Assembly (NCBI RefSeq): GCF_007991455.1
Contig: NZ_BJYJ01000005.1
Span: 124,001 to 188,000, forward strand
DNA: 64,000 bases
Reading direction: 5' to 3'
From: Chryseobacterium hagamense
GTDB lineage: Bacteria > Bacteroidota > Bacteroidia > Flavobacteriales > Weeksellaceae
Shown here piece by piece: positions 9,762-18,852 of this stretch. Each line of letters begins with the position of its first letter. The stretch's first letter is position 1. Below the pieces are notes generated by a model. That model was not told where the DNA came from. It searched no databases and saw nothing but the letters and a program-made list of their open reading frames with translations. Both the position numbers and the translations under genes were made by a program.

Positions 9762-9765
9762 AACT

Positions 9766-10113
9766 ATGAAAAATCTTATTCTTATTTTCAGCCTGATGTA
9801 TGTAGCGTTCTGTATGCCGCTTCAACGGGTGGATATATGGAAGACCCTTACAATGCCTCCGGGAGAAAGCCTTTACATCAGTGAAGTAAAAGTTCCGGTA
9901 ACTTTGGAAATGAAAAACCTTTCCGATAAAGAAATCCACCTGTCCTCCAAGCTTGATATGCCTGAAAGCCTGTCCGCTGAATCAGAACTCAGATACCGGT
10001 TACCGAAAAAAGGCAGCCTTACAATAGAGAACAGGAATACCGTTCCGGTTTCGGTATATTTGCATTATACCTCCTCAAAAAGTATTTTCATTAATAATAA
10101 AGAATTACGATGA
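9766..10113 (+). CDS. Small exported protein preceding a LytS-type kinase
   Basis: A 115-aa protein not assigned to a family. The N-terminus (MKNLILIFSLMYVAFCMPLQ) looks like a signal peptide or membrane anchor; a Cys at residue 16 could even be a weak lipobox. The remainder reads as one beta-sandwich-like domain (KVPVTLEMKNLSDKEIHLS, RYRLPKKGSLTIENRNTVPV). Its stop overlaps the kinase start by 4 nt (ATGA), so it is translationally coupled and probably belongs to the same signalling unit, perhaps as a periplasmic accessory. That role is inference from position alone. Confidence 0.7.
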   Translation: MKNLILIFSLMYVAFCMPLQRVDIWKTLTMPPGESLYISEVKVPVTLEMKNLSDKEIHLSSKLDMPESLSAESELRYRLPKKGSLTIENRNTVPVSVYLHYTSSKSIFINNKELR

Positions 10114-11123
10114 AGACGCATAAGCTTATTTGGTTCCATATTTTTTTCTGGATGATTTATATTATCGGATCGATCGTCATTCCATATCTCGTATTTGATT
10201 CTGAAAAGTCCCTTACCTTTAAAATTACCTTTTTCCTTACCAGCTTTATATCCTTTTATGTAAACTATTTTATTATTGTTCCCCGGTTTTACGAACCGGA
10301 TAAAATTTACAAATCGGTTATTGCCTTTTTGCTGAGCGTCACCTGCTTTGTCATCGTACGCTATTCTATAGAAGAAGTCCTGCTGCCTGCGACCCTGGGA
10401 TTCAGGAATTACGATCCTAATACGGGCATTGCCTTTTATTTTTTCGATAATATTTTTTTCAGCAGCACTGCCATTTTCATCAGTACGACGTTTTGGTTCC
10501 TTCAGTACTTTATCGATGCGGAATCTGAAAAAGCGGAGCTCATCGAAGCCAGGAAAACGGCAGAGCTGCAGGCCTTAAAAACCCAGATCAATCCTCATTT
10601 TATTTTTAATTCACTGAATAACATTTATTCATTGGTGTACCAGAATTCCGAAAAAGCCTTGCCTGCCATTGAAGAACTGAGCCGCCTGCTGAGGTACAGT
10701 ACGAAAGACCTGACCGAAGATTGTATTACTTTGGATAAAGAAATCGGGTACATCGACAGTCTGACCGCTCTCGAAAAACTCCGGATTAAAAAACCCGAAC
10801 TGTTGATCTTTGAGAAAAACATCAGTCATCCCGGACTGAAAATTTCTCCCATGCTTTTGGTACCCTTTGTGGAAAATGCTTTTAAACACGGAGACTTCCG
10901 GAATAAGGGTTTTGAAATGAGGATTTCCGACGATCATAAAACGGTGCATTTTTATCTGTTAAACCATAAAAGTGAAAGGATGAAAGATGAGGTTTCGGGA
11001 ATCGGAATCGAGAATGTGAAAAAAAGACTTTCAATCCTGTATCCCGGAAGGCATGAATTAAATATAAAAAATTCGGAAACGGAATTTACAGTCGATTTAA
11101 AAATAGATTTGCGGAATGAATAA
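10110..11123 (+). CDS. LytS/YehU-type sensor histidine kinase
   Basis: A 337-aa kinase with four hydrophobic segments in residues 5-140 (WFHIFFWMIYIIGSIVIPYL, ITFFLTSFISFYVNYFIIV, IAFLLSVTCFVIV, IFFSSTAIFISTTFW), then a short coiled linker and the His_kinase (PF06580) domain. The phospho-acceptor is His163 in INPHFIFNSLNN. The ATP-binding part shows VPFVENAFKHG and a GIGIENVKKRL G-box. It senses an unknown signal at the inner membrane and should phosphorylate the LytTR regulator encoded next, whose start overlaps by 8 nt. Confidence 0.93.
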   Translation: MKTHKLIWFHIFFWMIYIIGSIVIPYLVFDSEKSLTFKITFFLTSFISFYVNYFIIVPRFYEPDKIYKSVIAFLLSVTCFVIVRYSIEEVLLPATLGFRNYDPNTGIAFYFFDNIFFSSTAIFISTTFWFLQYFIDAESEKAELIEARKTAELQALKTQINPHFIFNSLNNIYSLVYQNSEKALPAIEELSRLLRYSTKDLTEDCITLDKEIGYIDSLTALEKLRIKKPELLIFEKNISHPGLKISPMLLVPFVENAFKHGDFRNKGFEMRISDDHKTVHFYLLNHKSERMKDEVSGIGIENVKKRLSILYPGRHELNIKNSETEFTVDLKIDLRNE

Positions 11124-11802
11124 GATTAAATGTGTCATTGTAGATGATGAACCGCTGGCTATTTCCCTGCTGGAAAGCTATGTGAATAAAGTGCCGTTTC
11201 TGGAGTTGGTTTTTGCAACGGAAAACCCGATCGAAGCGATGGAATATGTTCAGAAAAGTGAATCCGACCTGATTTTCCTGGACATCCAGATGCCGGAACT
11301 TACCGGAATCAATTTCATGAAAATCCTCGGAGACAAGAAGAAATATATCTTAACCACCGCCTATTCCGAGTATGCGCTGGAAGGGTATGAGCACCACATT
11401 ATCGATTATCTGCTGAAGCCGATCCCGTTCGAACGGTTTTATAAAAGTGCGCTGAAAGCACAGGAGCGTTTCGCGACCGCAGAAAGTAAAGAAGAGACGC
11501 ATTTTTTCGTCAAGTCTTCAGGTCAGCAGCACCGGATTAATTTTAAAGATATTCTGTATGTGGAAAGCATCAGGGATTATATCAATATCAAAACGGCAGA
11601 ACAGGAATATATCGTCCTGGACACCTTAAAATCGATGGAGCAGCAGCTTCCCAAGACGTCTTTTATCAGGATCCATAAATCATTTATAATTAATCTCCAC
11701 CAGATCAGCAATGTGGCCGGAAAAAAAGTAACGCTTGTTTCAGGAAATGAAATTCCGGTAGGGGAGAGTTACCGCATGGGTCTTCTGACAAGGCTAAAGT
11801 AA
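11116..11802 (+). CDS. LytTR-family response regulator
   Basis: A 228-aa DNA-binding regulator. The receiver domain (residues 1-120) has the acidic pair DD at 10-11, phospho-acceptor Asp56 in LIFLDIQMPELTG, the switch Thr in LTTAYS and Lys in DYLLKPI. The C-terminal LytTR domain (about 130-228) has DILYVESIRDYINI and FIRIHKSFIIN. It is the output of the kinase encoded just upstream. Likely targets by proximity are the divergent barrel genes, but no LytTR direct repeat was identified with confidence. Confidence 0.94.
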   Translation: MNKIKCVIVDDEPLAISLLESYVNKVPFLELVFATENPIEAMEYVQKSESDLIFLDIQMPELTGINFMKILGDKKKYILTTAYSEYALEGYEHHIIDYLLKPIPFERFYKSALKAQERFATAESKEETHFFVKSSGQQHRINFKDILYVESIRDYINIKTAEQEYIVLDTLKSMEQQLPKTSFIRIHKSFIINLHQISNVAGKKVTLVSGNEIPVGESYRMGLLTRLK

Positions 11803-12078
11803 ACTGGAAATGACAAGCTGGAAGACGGACCCTGGAAGTTTTACTTGTCAAAAATAGGATCAAAGGTCTTGAAATCAAACTGAATCTTTTGTCATAGGGC
11901 CATTGTTTAAAGTCCCGAAGGAACGGCTTATTAAAGGATAGGATGAAATCCTATCAGAAAGGTGAACCATTTGTTTCATTCTACCAAAAGAATTCTCTTT
12001 AAAATACTGACTGAATCAGCCTGGATTTAATTTTTTAATTAATTAAAAGCTAACTACAATTTGGATACGATCGGATTA
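11803..12078 (+). repeat. Convergent-gap repeat, copy A
   Basis: This occupies most of the 329-bp gap between the response regulator and acn, which converge. Landmarks in order: GGCTAAAGT/AAACTGG head, TAGGATCAAAGG, TTTAAAGTCCCGAAGG, the hairpin GATAGGATGAAATCCTATC (11937-11955, perfect 8-bp stem with GAA loop), TTTAAAATACTGACTGAAT and the tail GCTAACTACAATTTGGATAC. The same ordered blocks recur at 28445-28889 and, inverted, at 38525-38846. No ORF is evident. Confidence 0.75.
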
Positions 12079-12082
12079 AAAC

Positions 12083-12115
12083 AAAAAAGCAGTTTCAAAC
12101 GAAACTGCTTTTTCT
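12083..12115 (-). terminator. Intrinsic terminator, probably bidirectional
   Basis: AGCAGTTTC pairs perfectly with GAAACTGCT around AAAC, flanked by A-runs on the left and T-runs on the right. It lies 17-49 nt past the acn stop on the minus strand and also closes the two-component operon on the plus strand. Confidence 0.85.
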
Positions 12116-12131
12116 ATCATTATACTGAGGA

Positions 12132-14399
12132 TTAATTTTCCTGTTGCTTGATCAGGTTCAGGGCGGAACCTGCTTTAAACCACTCGATCTGCTGCTGGTT
12201 GTACGTATGGTTGGCCATGACCGTATCTTTGGTACCATCCGTATGAATAAACTCCAGAGTCAGCTGTTTACCCGGAGCAAACTGATCCAAATCCAGGAAG
12301 TTAACCACGTCATCTTCCAGTACTTTATCGTAGTCTGCTTCATCGGCAAACGTCAGTCCGAGCATTCCCTGCTTTTTCAGGTTGGTTTCGTGAATTCTCG
12401 CAAAAGATTTTACCAATACCGCTTTTACGCCAAGATGTCTCGGTTCCATCGCCGCATGCTCTCTCGAAGATCCTTCCCCGTAATTCTGGTCTCCCACAAC
12501 AATCGAAGGAATTCCGGCAGCTTTATAAGCTCGTTGTACTGCAGGTACCTCACCGTATTCACCGTTCAGCTGGTTTTTAACCTTGTTGGTTTCCATGTTG
12601 TAGGCGTTTACCGCACCGATCAGCATATTGTTGGAAATATTATCCAGGTGACCTCTGTATTTCAGCCATGGTCCTGCCATGGAAATATGGTCGGTCGTGC
12701 ATTTTCCGAAAGCTTTGATCAGAACCCTTGCTCCGGTAATGTTCTGGCCGTCCCATGCAGGGAATTCTTCAAGAAGCTGAAGCCTGTCTGAAGTAGGGCT
12801 TACATTCACCACTACGCCTGAACCGTCTTCAGACGGTGCCTGATAACCATTATCTTCTACGGCAAAGCCTTTTGCCGGAAGTTCGGAACCTTTAGGCTCG
12901 TCCAGTTTTACCTGTTCTCCGTTTTCTGCAGTTAAGGTATCGGTAATCGGGTTGAAATCCAGTCTTCCGGAAATCGCCACGGCAGCTACCATTTCAGGAG
13001 AAGCTACGAAAGCGTGGGTATTCGGGTTTCCGTCCGCTCTTTTTGCAAAGTTTCTGTTGAATGAGTGGATGATTGAGTTTTTCTCCCCTTTTTCAGCACC
13101 TTCCCTGTCCCACTGTCCGATACAGGGACCGCAGGCATTGGTAAAGATCCTGGCATTTTCAAATTTTCTGAAAGAGTCTATAAACCCATCTCTTTCTGCA
13201 GTATATTTTACCTGCTCCGAACCCGGGTTGATTCCGAGGATTGCTTTTGGTTTAACCCCTTTTGCTACGGCATCTTCTACAATAGAAGCTGCCCTTGATA
13301 GGTCTTCGTAAGATGAATTCGTACATGAACCGATCAATGCCCATTCCACTTCAAGAGGCCATCCGTTGGCTTCTGCTTTGGCTCTGAATTCAGAGACCGG
13401 CGTTGCCAGATCCGGAGTAAACGGTCCGTTCAGGTGAGGCGTAAGTTCCGAAAGATTGATTTCAATTAACTGATCGAAATAGTGTTCAGGATTGGCATAG
13501 ACTTCAGGGTCACCGGTTAAGTGCTCGGCAATCTGGTCTGCGGCATCCACCACATCCTGTCTGCCGGTAGCAGCAAGATACCTTCTCATCGAATCATCAT
13601 ATCCGAAAGTGGAAGTCGTTGCTCCGATTTCCGCACCCATATTACAGATGGTCCCTTTTCCGGTTGCCGAAAGCGATTCCGCTCCTTCACCGAAATATTC
13701 TACGATGCAGCCGGTTCCCCCTTTTACGGTAAGAATTCCTGCTACTTTTAGAATCACATCCTTTGCAGCGGTCCAGCCGTTCATTTTGCCGGTTAATTTT
13801 ACCCCGATCAGTTTAGGCATTTTAAGCTCCCAGGCCATTCCGGCCATAACGTCTACGGCATCCGCACCACCGACTCCGATAGCGACCATTCCAAGACCTC
13901 CGGCATTCACCGTGTGGGAATCGGTACCGATCATCATTCCGCCCGGGAAGGCATAATTTTCCAGTACCACCTGGTGAATGATCCCTGCTCCCGGTTTCCA
14001 GAAGCCGATTCCGTATTTATCACAGACTGAGCTCAGGAAATTGAAAACTTCCGAGTTCTTGTTGATTCCTTCCTGCAAATCGGATTCCGCACCTACTCTT
14101 GCCTGGATCAGGTGATCGGCATGGGCTGTTGAAGGAACAGCTACTTTTGCCTTTCCGGCCTGCATAAACTGCAGAAGTGCCATCTGTGCCGTAGCATCCT
14201 GCATAGCTACGCGGTCCGGTGCAAAATCTACATAAGAATTCCCTCTTTCATGTTCCTGGGTTGCATTTCCTTCCCATAAGTGGGTGTAAAGAATCTTCTC
14301 TGAAAGTGTCAGTGGTTTTCCTGTAATTTGTCTTGCCGCTGCAATTCTTTCAGGATAACGCTCATACACTTTTTTGATCATGTCAATATCAAAAGTCAT
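12132..14399 (-). CDS. acn: Aconitate hydratase (mitochondrial-type)
   Basis: Interconverts citrate and isocitrate in the TCA cycle. The 755-aa protein keeps the three cluster cysteines, Cys359 ([11 protein letters not shown]), Cys423 and Cys426 ([10 protein letters not shown]), spaced as in mitochondrial aconitase. Substrate-site segments such as [14 protein letters not shown] and FGYDDS are present, and the C-terminal swivel domain carries [15 protein letters not shown]. Start: the Met at 14399 ([19 protein letters not shown]); an upstream Met at 14483 would add 28 unlikely basic residues. It follows acnB in the same direction but is separated by a terminator and has its own structured leader, so it is probably a separate transcript. 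Confidence 0.95.
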   Translation of the reverse strand: MTFDIDMIKKVYERYPERIAAARQITGKPLTLSEKILYTHLWEGNATQEHERGNSYVDFAPDRVAMQDATAQMALLQFMQAGKAKVAVPSTAHADHLIQARVGAESDLQEGINKNSEVFNFLSSVCDKYGIGFWKPGAGIIHQVVLENYAFPGGMMIGTDSHTVNAGGLGMVAIGVGGADAVDVMAGMAWELKMPKLIGVKLTGKMNGWTAAKDVILKVAGILTVKGGTGCIVEYFGEGAESLSATGKGTICNMGAEIGATTSTFGYDDSMRRYLAATGRQDVVDAADQIAEHLTGDPEVYANPEHYFDQLIEINLSELTPHLNGPFTPDLATPVSEFRAKAEANGWPLEVEWALIGSCTNSSYEDLSRAASIVEDAVAKGVKPKAILGINPGSEQVKYTAERDGFIDSFRKFENARIFTNACGPCIGQWDREGAEKGEKNSIIHSFNRNFAKRADGNPNTHAFVASPEMVAAVAISGRLDFNPITDTLTAENGEQVKLDEPKGSELPAKGFAVEDNGYQAPSEDGSGVVVNVSPTSDRLQLLEEFPAWDGQNITGARVLIKAFGKCTTDHISMAGPWLKYRGHLDNISNNMLIGAVNAYNMETNKVKNQLNGEYGEVPAVQRAYKAAGIPSIVVGDQNYGEGSSREHAAMEPRHLGVKAVLVKSFARIHETNLKKQGMLGLTFADEADYDKVLEDDVVNFLDLDQFAPGKQLTLEFIHTDGTKDTVMANHTYNQQQIEWFKAGSALNLIKQQEN

Positions 14400-14428
14400 A
14401 TCTAATTTATTTTTTCTTTCTTTTAAAT

Positions 14429-14461
14429 TTTTCCGCTTCATTTTGATCAGCAAGCGGAAAA
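14429..14461 (-). promoter_or_regulatory. Stem-loop in the 5' leader of acn
   Basis: TTTTCCGCTT and AAGCGGAAAA form a perfect 10-bp stem around a 13-nt loop, 30-62 nt before the acn ATG on the minus strand. No T-run follows it in that direction, so it is not a terminator for acnB. It is probably in the acn mRNA leader; a regulatory role is inference. The rest of the 306-nt gap holds the acnB terminator and no ORF. Confidence 0.5.
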
Positions 14462-14632
14462 TACGATTCCTTTGATTCAGCAAAATCTGTTCCTCCGGTA
14501 CATAAAAAGAAATAAATGTGCTGTGATCAAATATTAGTAGGGATCAATTTAAGAAAAAATAAGATTTCGATCGTTGATATAAGATAAAATAATAATACAG
14601 CCGTCTTAAATAGAAATATTCTAAACAAAAAA

Positions 14633-14666
14633 GAAAGATTCCAATCCATGCGGACCGGAATCTTTC
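14633..14666 (-). terminator. Intrinsic terminator after acnB
   Basis: GAAAGATTCC pairs perfectly with GGAATCTTTC (10-bp stem, 14-nt loop), with an A-run at 14626-14632 that becomes a U-run on the minus strand. It lies 40-73 nt past the acnB stop. Confidence 0.8.
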
Positions 14667-14705
14667 AGTATGATCTAAAACAGCCCTGCTGTTTATCATT
14701 GAGTA

Positions 14706-17489
14706 TTAATGAGCGCCTGTACTGGTAAGCTCCTTAATGGACGGTACAAAAGTCGTCAGGTCGATGCCTTCTACAGCAGTTTTGTATTCTTCGATGCTTG
14801 GAATTCTTCCCATAATCGCGGAAAGTACCACTACCGGAGTGGAAGCCAGCAGAGATTCGCCTTTTTTACGGTCGGAATCTTCTACGACTCTTCCCTGGAA
14901 CAGACGGGTGGAAGTCGCTAAAACGGTATCTCCTTTTTCAGCTTTCTCCTGGTTCCCCATACAAAGGTTACATCCCGGACGCTCAAGGTACATCATGTTT
15001 TTGTATTCTACACGGGCTTCTCCTTTCGGCGAGTTGTCGTCAAATTCAAAACCGGAATATTTCTCCAGGAATTCCCAGTCGCCTTCCGCTTTCAGTTCAT
15101 CGATGATGTTATACGTAGGAGCGGCTACCACAAGCGGTGCTTTAAATTCTACCATACCGTTTTTACTTTCGATGTTTTTAAGCATCTGGGAAACGATCTT
15201 CAGGTCGCCTTTGTGAACCATACAGGATCCTACAAATCCGAGATCCACTTTTTTCTCCCCTCCGTAGAACGTCAGGTCCCGGATGGTGTCGTGGGTATAT
15301 CTTTTGGAAACGTCGTCGTTGTTCACGTCCGGATCGGCGATCATCGGTTCCACAATCGCATCAAGGTCCACCACTACTTCAGCGTAATATTGAGCATTGG
15401 CATCCGGAGTGAGGGCCGGCTTTTCTCCTGATCTGATCTCGGCGATTCTCTTGTTGGCTTTGTCGATCAGTCCCTGAAGAACCTGGTTTCTGTTATCCAT
15501 TCCTTTATCGATCATGATCTGGATTCTGCCTTTTGCAATTTCCAGCGATTCGATCAGGGTTTCATCTTCAGAGATACAGATCGAGGCTTTCGCTTTCATT
15601 TCTGCAGTCCAGTCGGTAAAGGTAAAGGCCTGGTCAGCAGGAAGCGTTCCGATATGAACCTCGATGATTCTTCCCTGGAACACATTTTCCCCGCCGAACT
15701 GCTTCAGCATCTGCGCCTGGGTGGCATGAACCACATCACGGAAATCCATATGCTCCTTCATGTTCCCTTTGAAAGTTACTTTTACCGATTCAGGGATCGG
15801 CATGGAAGCTTCACCGGTAGCCAGTGCAAGGGCTACGGTTCCGGAATCCGCTCCGAAAGCCACCCCTTTGGACATCCGGGTATGGGAATCTCCCCCGATG
15901 ATGATCGCCCATTCGTCGATCGTGATATCATTGAGAACTTTGTGGATCACATCCGTCATGGAGTGGTATTCACCTTTCGGGTCACGGGCGGTGATCAGAC
16001 CGAAATCGTTCATGAATTTCATTAATTTAGGGATATTCGCCTGCGCTTTTTTATCCCATACGGAAGCCGTGTGGCATCCCGACTGGTAGGCGCCGTCAAC
16101 TACCGGGGAAATTACCGTTGCCGCCATGGATTCCAGTTCCTGAGCGGTCATCAGACCGGTCGTATCCTGGGAACCTACGATGTTTACCTGTACCCTGACA
16201 TCTGAACCGGCATGAAGAACTTTACCAGGAGTTACTCCTACGGCATTTCTGTTGAAGATTTTTTCAACGGCGGTTAAGCCCTGCCCGTCATGGGAGATTT
16301 CCTTGGACGGTGCAAAAACCTGAGGGGCTTCGATGCCCAGTACCTGAGCGGCAAAAGTCTGCAGCTTCTTACCGAAGACAATGGCATAAGAACCTCCGGC
16401 TTTGATGAATTCCATCTTCTGCGGGGTGAACGATTTGGAAAGATCAATCAGTTCTTCGTCTCCTTTATAAAGTTTCTTTTCTTTGGTATTGATGGTTAAA
16501 ACCGTTCCGGTAGCTACTGAATAAGCCTGCTCAAGAACCACTTCACCATTTTCATTACGAACCGGGTTTCCATTTTCATCGGTTTTCTTCACCCAGTTTT
16601 TAAGGTCGATCCCGATTCCTCCCGTCACATCTACGGTCGTAAGGAAAATCGGGGAAATCCCGTTGGTTCCTCCTACGATCGGAGCGATATTAACGAAAGG
16701 TACGTAAGGGCTTGCCTGCTTACCGGTCCACAATGCGACGTTGTTTACTCCGGACATACGGGAAGAACCTACGCCCATTGTTCCTTTTTCTGCGATCAGC
16801 ATAACGCTGGCATCCGGATGCTGGGTCTGCAGCATTTTGATTTCTTCCTGTGCTTCAGGCGTGATCATGCATTTTCCGTGAAGCTCACGGTCTGATCTGG
16901 AGTGCGCCTGGTTTCCCGGAGATAGAAGGTCTGTCGAAATATCGCCTTCCCCTGCAATGTAAGTCACTACTTTAATTTCTTCGGCTACTTCCGGCAGCTT
17001 GGTGAAAAATTCCGCCTGGGCGTAGCTTTCAAGGATTTCCTTTGCGATTTCGCTACCGTTGTGGTAAGCTTCCTTCAAACGGTTGGTGTCCGCTTCATAA
17101 AGGAAAACCTGGGTTTTAAGGACTGCCGCAGCTTCGTGTGCAATGGCTTCATCGTTTCCAAGGGCCAGATCCAGCAATACGCTGATGGATTTACCGCCTT
17201 TCATGTGAGATAAAAGCTCAAAAGCAAAAGCCTGGGAAATTTCTTCTATTACCGATTCACCAAGGATAATTTCTTTTAAAAAGTCAGCTTTTACGCTGGC
17301 TGCACTGGTCGTTCCGGGTAATGTATTATAGATGAAAAATTTAAGAGAATCGGCCCTGTGCTCATTGGCCTTGTCTTTAATCTGTGCGATGATTTCACTT
17401 AGTAATTCTGCACTGTCAATAGGTTTTGGGTGAAGGCCCTGATTTTTTCTTTCTTCAATTTCTTGGATGTAATCCTGATAAATGTTCAT
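14706..17489 (-). CDS. acnB: Aconitate hydratase B / 2-methylisocitrate dehydratase
   Basis: A 927-aa AcnB-type aconitase, longer than the E. coli enzyme but with the same order: a helical HEAT-like N-terminal region (residues 1-150), the swivel-like domain moved to the front, then the catalytic part. Cluster-binding cysteines are seen in VGSCMVHKGD and PGCNLCMGNQ. GGDSHTRMSKGVAFG, MSGVNNVALWTG and DSDRKKGESLLAS are also typical. AcnB enzymes work in the TCA cycle and, in many bacteria, on 2-methylisocitrate. The start at 17489 (MNIYQDYIQEIEERKN) suits the helical N-terminus. The acn gene of a different subfamily follows 306 nt downstream. Confidence 0.95.
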   Translation of the reverse strand: MNIYQDYIQEIEERKNQGLHPKPIDSAELLSEIIAQIKDKANEHRADSLKFFIYNTLPGTTSAASVKADFLKEIILGESVIEEISQAFAFELLSHMKGGKSISVLLDLALGNDEAIAHEAAAVLKTQVFLYEADTNRLKEAYHNGSEIAKEILESYAQAEFFTKLPEVAEEIKVVTYIAGEGDISTDLLSPGNQAHSRSDRELHGKCMITPEAQEEIKMLQTQHPDASVMLIAEKGTMGVGSSRMSGVNNVALWTGKQASPYVPFVNIAPIVGGTNGISPIFLTTVDVTGGIGIDLKNWVKKTDENGNPVRNENGEVVLEQAYSVATGTVLTINTKEKKLYKGDEELIDLSKSFTPQKMEFIKAGGSYAIVFGKKLQTFAAQVLGIEAPQVFAPSKEISHDGQGLTAVEKIFNRNAVGVTPGKVLHAGSDVRVQVNIVGSQDTTGLMTAQELESMAATVISPVVDGAYQSGCHTASVWDKKAQANIPKLMKFMNDFGLITARDPKGEYHSMTDVIHKVLNDITIDEWAIIIGGDSHTRMSKGVAFGADSGTVALALATGEASMPIPESVKVTFKGNMKEHMDFRDVVHATQAQMLKQFGGENVFQGRIIEVHIGTLPADQAFTFTDWTAEMKAKASICISEDETLIESLEIAKGRIQIMIDKGMDNRNQVLQGLIDKANKRIAEIRSGEKPALTPDANAQYYAEVVVDLDAIVEPMIADPDVNNDDVSKRYTHDTIRDLTFYGGEKKVDLGFVGSCMVHKGDLKIVSQMLKNIESKNGMVEFKAPLVVAAPTYNIIDELKAEGDWEFLEKYSGFEFDDNSPKGEARVEYKNMMYLERPGCNLCMGNQEKAEKGDTVLATSTRLFQGRVVEDSDRKKGESLLASTPVVVLSAIMGRIPSIEEYKTAVEGIDLTTFVPSIKELTSTGAH

Positions 17490-17776
17490 AATAATAGAAG
17501 TCTTTTCAATCTTAAAAGAGATTATAACGGTATTCCGGTATCCGTAAAAGTCAGAAGAAGAATCGGTTATAATCCGTAATTATTTCAGAAGGTGCTCAAT
17601 AACAAGTATTTCCGGATCCTGACGTAAAGAGTTTTGCAGATGTTGCTGTCAAAAATCCGGGTTAAAAATAATTTTTATTATTTAAACCTCTGAAAAGGTT
17701 TTCAAATTTACGGAATTTTCGTATTTTATATAACCTAATTATTTAGATTCTTTATAAATATCTGTTTTATATTTTC

Positions 17777-17784
17777 TATTTTTG
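17777..17784 (+). promoter_or_regulatory. Flavobacterial -7 promoter box for the WG-repeat gene
   Basis: TATTTTTG matches TAnnTTTG and ends 28 nt before the chosen ATG at 17813. No clear TTG -33 element was found. The remaining 323-nt gap to acnB is AT-rich and shows nothing else I can name; it must hold the acnB promoter on the other strand. Confidence 0.5.
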
Positions 17785-17812
17785 CCCGAACTTTGCAGAA
17801 CCAGTGATGATT

Positions 17813-18583
17813 ATGAAAAATGTTGTTTCAATTTTAGGAGTTTTTATTTCGATTTCTGTTTTTTCCCAGACTAAAACGGTAAAAAAATTACCGGTAAAGA
17901 ATATAGAAAAGACAGCGGTAGCCCAACCTTCCGGAAAGCCAGAAGCGAATCCGGATCTGCCGGTTCTGAATAAGGAGCTTCCGCTTTTGATTCCTAAAAA
18001 GAAAAACGGCAATTTCGGATACATCAATCAGAAAGGGAAATTCATGATCCAGCCTGAATATCATATTGCCGTGTTTTTCTATGAAGACTGCAATCTTTTG
18101 AATTCACCTGACGAGAAGCTGAGAAAATTCGGTACGGCGGATTATGCAACCGTAGAGAAAAACGAAATTTCCTACCGGATCGACCAGAAAGGCAAAAGGG
18201 TATACCGGTACAGGCAGGCAGACCTGGGGAAATGCATTCATAAAGACTATGTACAACAGCTGTTTCAGGCATACACAATGAACGGTTTCTTCGGCCTGGT
18301 CGAAAAATCAACTTTTAAAGATCCGCAGGATTACAGGCAGTTTAAAATCTACCCGCAATACGAATACCTGTTTATTATGGAAGGGGATGATGTGGCCAAC
18401 CCGATGATCATCGCTTCCGGAAATAATGCTTTCGGGGTTGTTGATGTCAACGGGAATGTCATCATTCCGTTCGAGTATGCCGACATCAAAAGGAATTTCA
18501 GCTGGAAGCTCGGCCGTATGTTCGAAGTTTCCAAAGACGGCAAAAACTATTTCTACATCGACCAGCGGAACAAAGCGTATTGA
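17813..18583 (+). CDS. Exported WG-repeat-like protein
   Basis: A 256-aa protein from the Met at 17813, which opens a signal peptide (MKNVVSILGVFISISVFSQ); GTG 17804 and ATG 17807 are in frame and would add two or three residues. After a Pro/Lys-rich linker the sequence shows WG-repeat-type units (GNFGYINQKGKFMIQPEY, FFGLVEKS, AFGVVDVNGNVIIPFEYAD), a beta-rich repeat common in secreted Bacteroidota proteins with no defined activity. It is probably periplasmic or surface exposed. It stands alone between divergent acnB and the TPP-regulated receptor. Confidence 0.75.
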   Translation: MKNVVSILGVFISISVFSQTKTVKKLPVKNIEKTAVAQPSGKPEANPDLPVLNKELPLLIPKKKNGNFGYINQKGKFMIQPEYHIAVFFYEDCNLLNSPDEKLRKFGTADYATVEKNEISYRIDQKGKRVYRYRQADLGKCIHKDYVQQLFQAYTMNGFFGLVEKSTFKDPQDYRQFKIYPQYEYLFIMEGDDVANPMIIASGNNAFGVVDVNGNVIIPFEYADIKRNFSWKLGRMFEVSKDGKNYFYIDQRNKAY

Positions 18584-18680
18584 TTTGTAATAGGTATGGG
18601 CTTTGGCAAACTGATTTTCAGGTGAAGATTCCACCTTTTAACAAAATTTTGTTTGTTATTCATTAATACCGTAAATTAAA

Positions 18681-18743
18681 CCATAAACCATAAACCATAA
18701 ACCATAAACCATAAACCATAAGCCATAAGCCATAAGCCATAAG
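18681..18743. repeat. Tandem heptamer array, nine copies
   Basis: Five perfect CCATAAA units (18681-18715) are followed without interruption by four perfect CCATAAG units (18716-18743). The single A-to-G change is shared by the second block, so the array grew in two phases. It lies 22-84 bp upstream of a promoter-like TAATTTCG (18765-18772) and just upstream of the TPP riboswitch. The 388-bp gap 18584-18971 otherwise holds the riboswitch and repeat R1. Confidence 0.95.
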
Positions 18744-18783
18744 CCGATTCTCATAAATTTTTCTTAATTTCGCGTCTGAAATA

Positions 18784-18851
18784 AAGGGGTGCTGTCACAA
18801 GCTGAGATTATACCCAATGAACCTGGAACGGATAATGCCGTTTAGGGAATT
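18784..18851 (+). promoter_or_regulatory. TPP riboswitch (THI element)
   Basis: The conserved THI-box blocks are present in order: GGGGTGCT, GCTGAGATTATACCC, GAACCTGG, GGATAATGCC and a closing TAGGGAA. This aptamer binds thiamine pyrophosphate. It begins about 12 nt after a TAATTTCG promoter-like box and ends 120 nt before the ATG of the TonB-dependent receptor. No strong terminator follows, so control is more likely at translation; that is inference. Confidence 0.93.
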
Positions 18852-18852
18852 T

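Noticed and set aside
12144-12791. 215-codon frame on the plus strand inside acn
   Set aside because: It lies fully antisense to a conserved aconitase, has no family match and its composition follows the complement of coding codons.
14429-14461. acn leader stem-loop as an animal-type iron-responsive element
   Set aside because: The loop is 13 nt and lacks the CAGUGN hexaloop and bulged C.
15654-16025. Antisense frames in acnB on the plus strand
   Set aside because: Shadows of the high third-position GC of acnB; no domain or signal.
18681-18743. Heptamer array considered as a CRISPR array
   Set aside because: Units are contiguous with no spacers and are only 7 bp; no cas genes are present.
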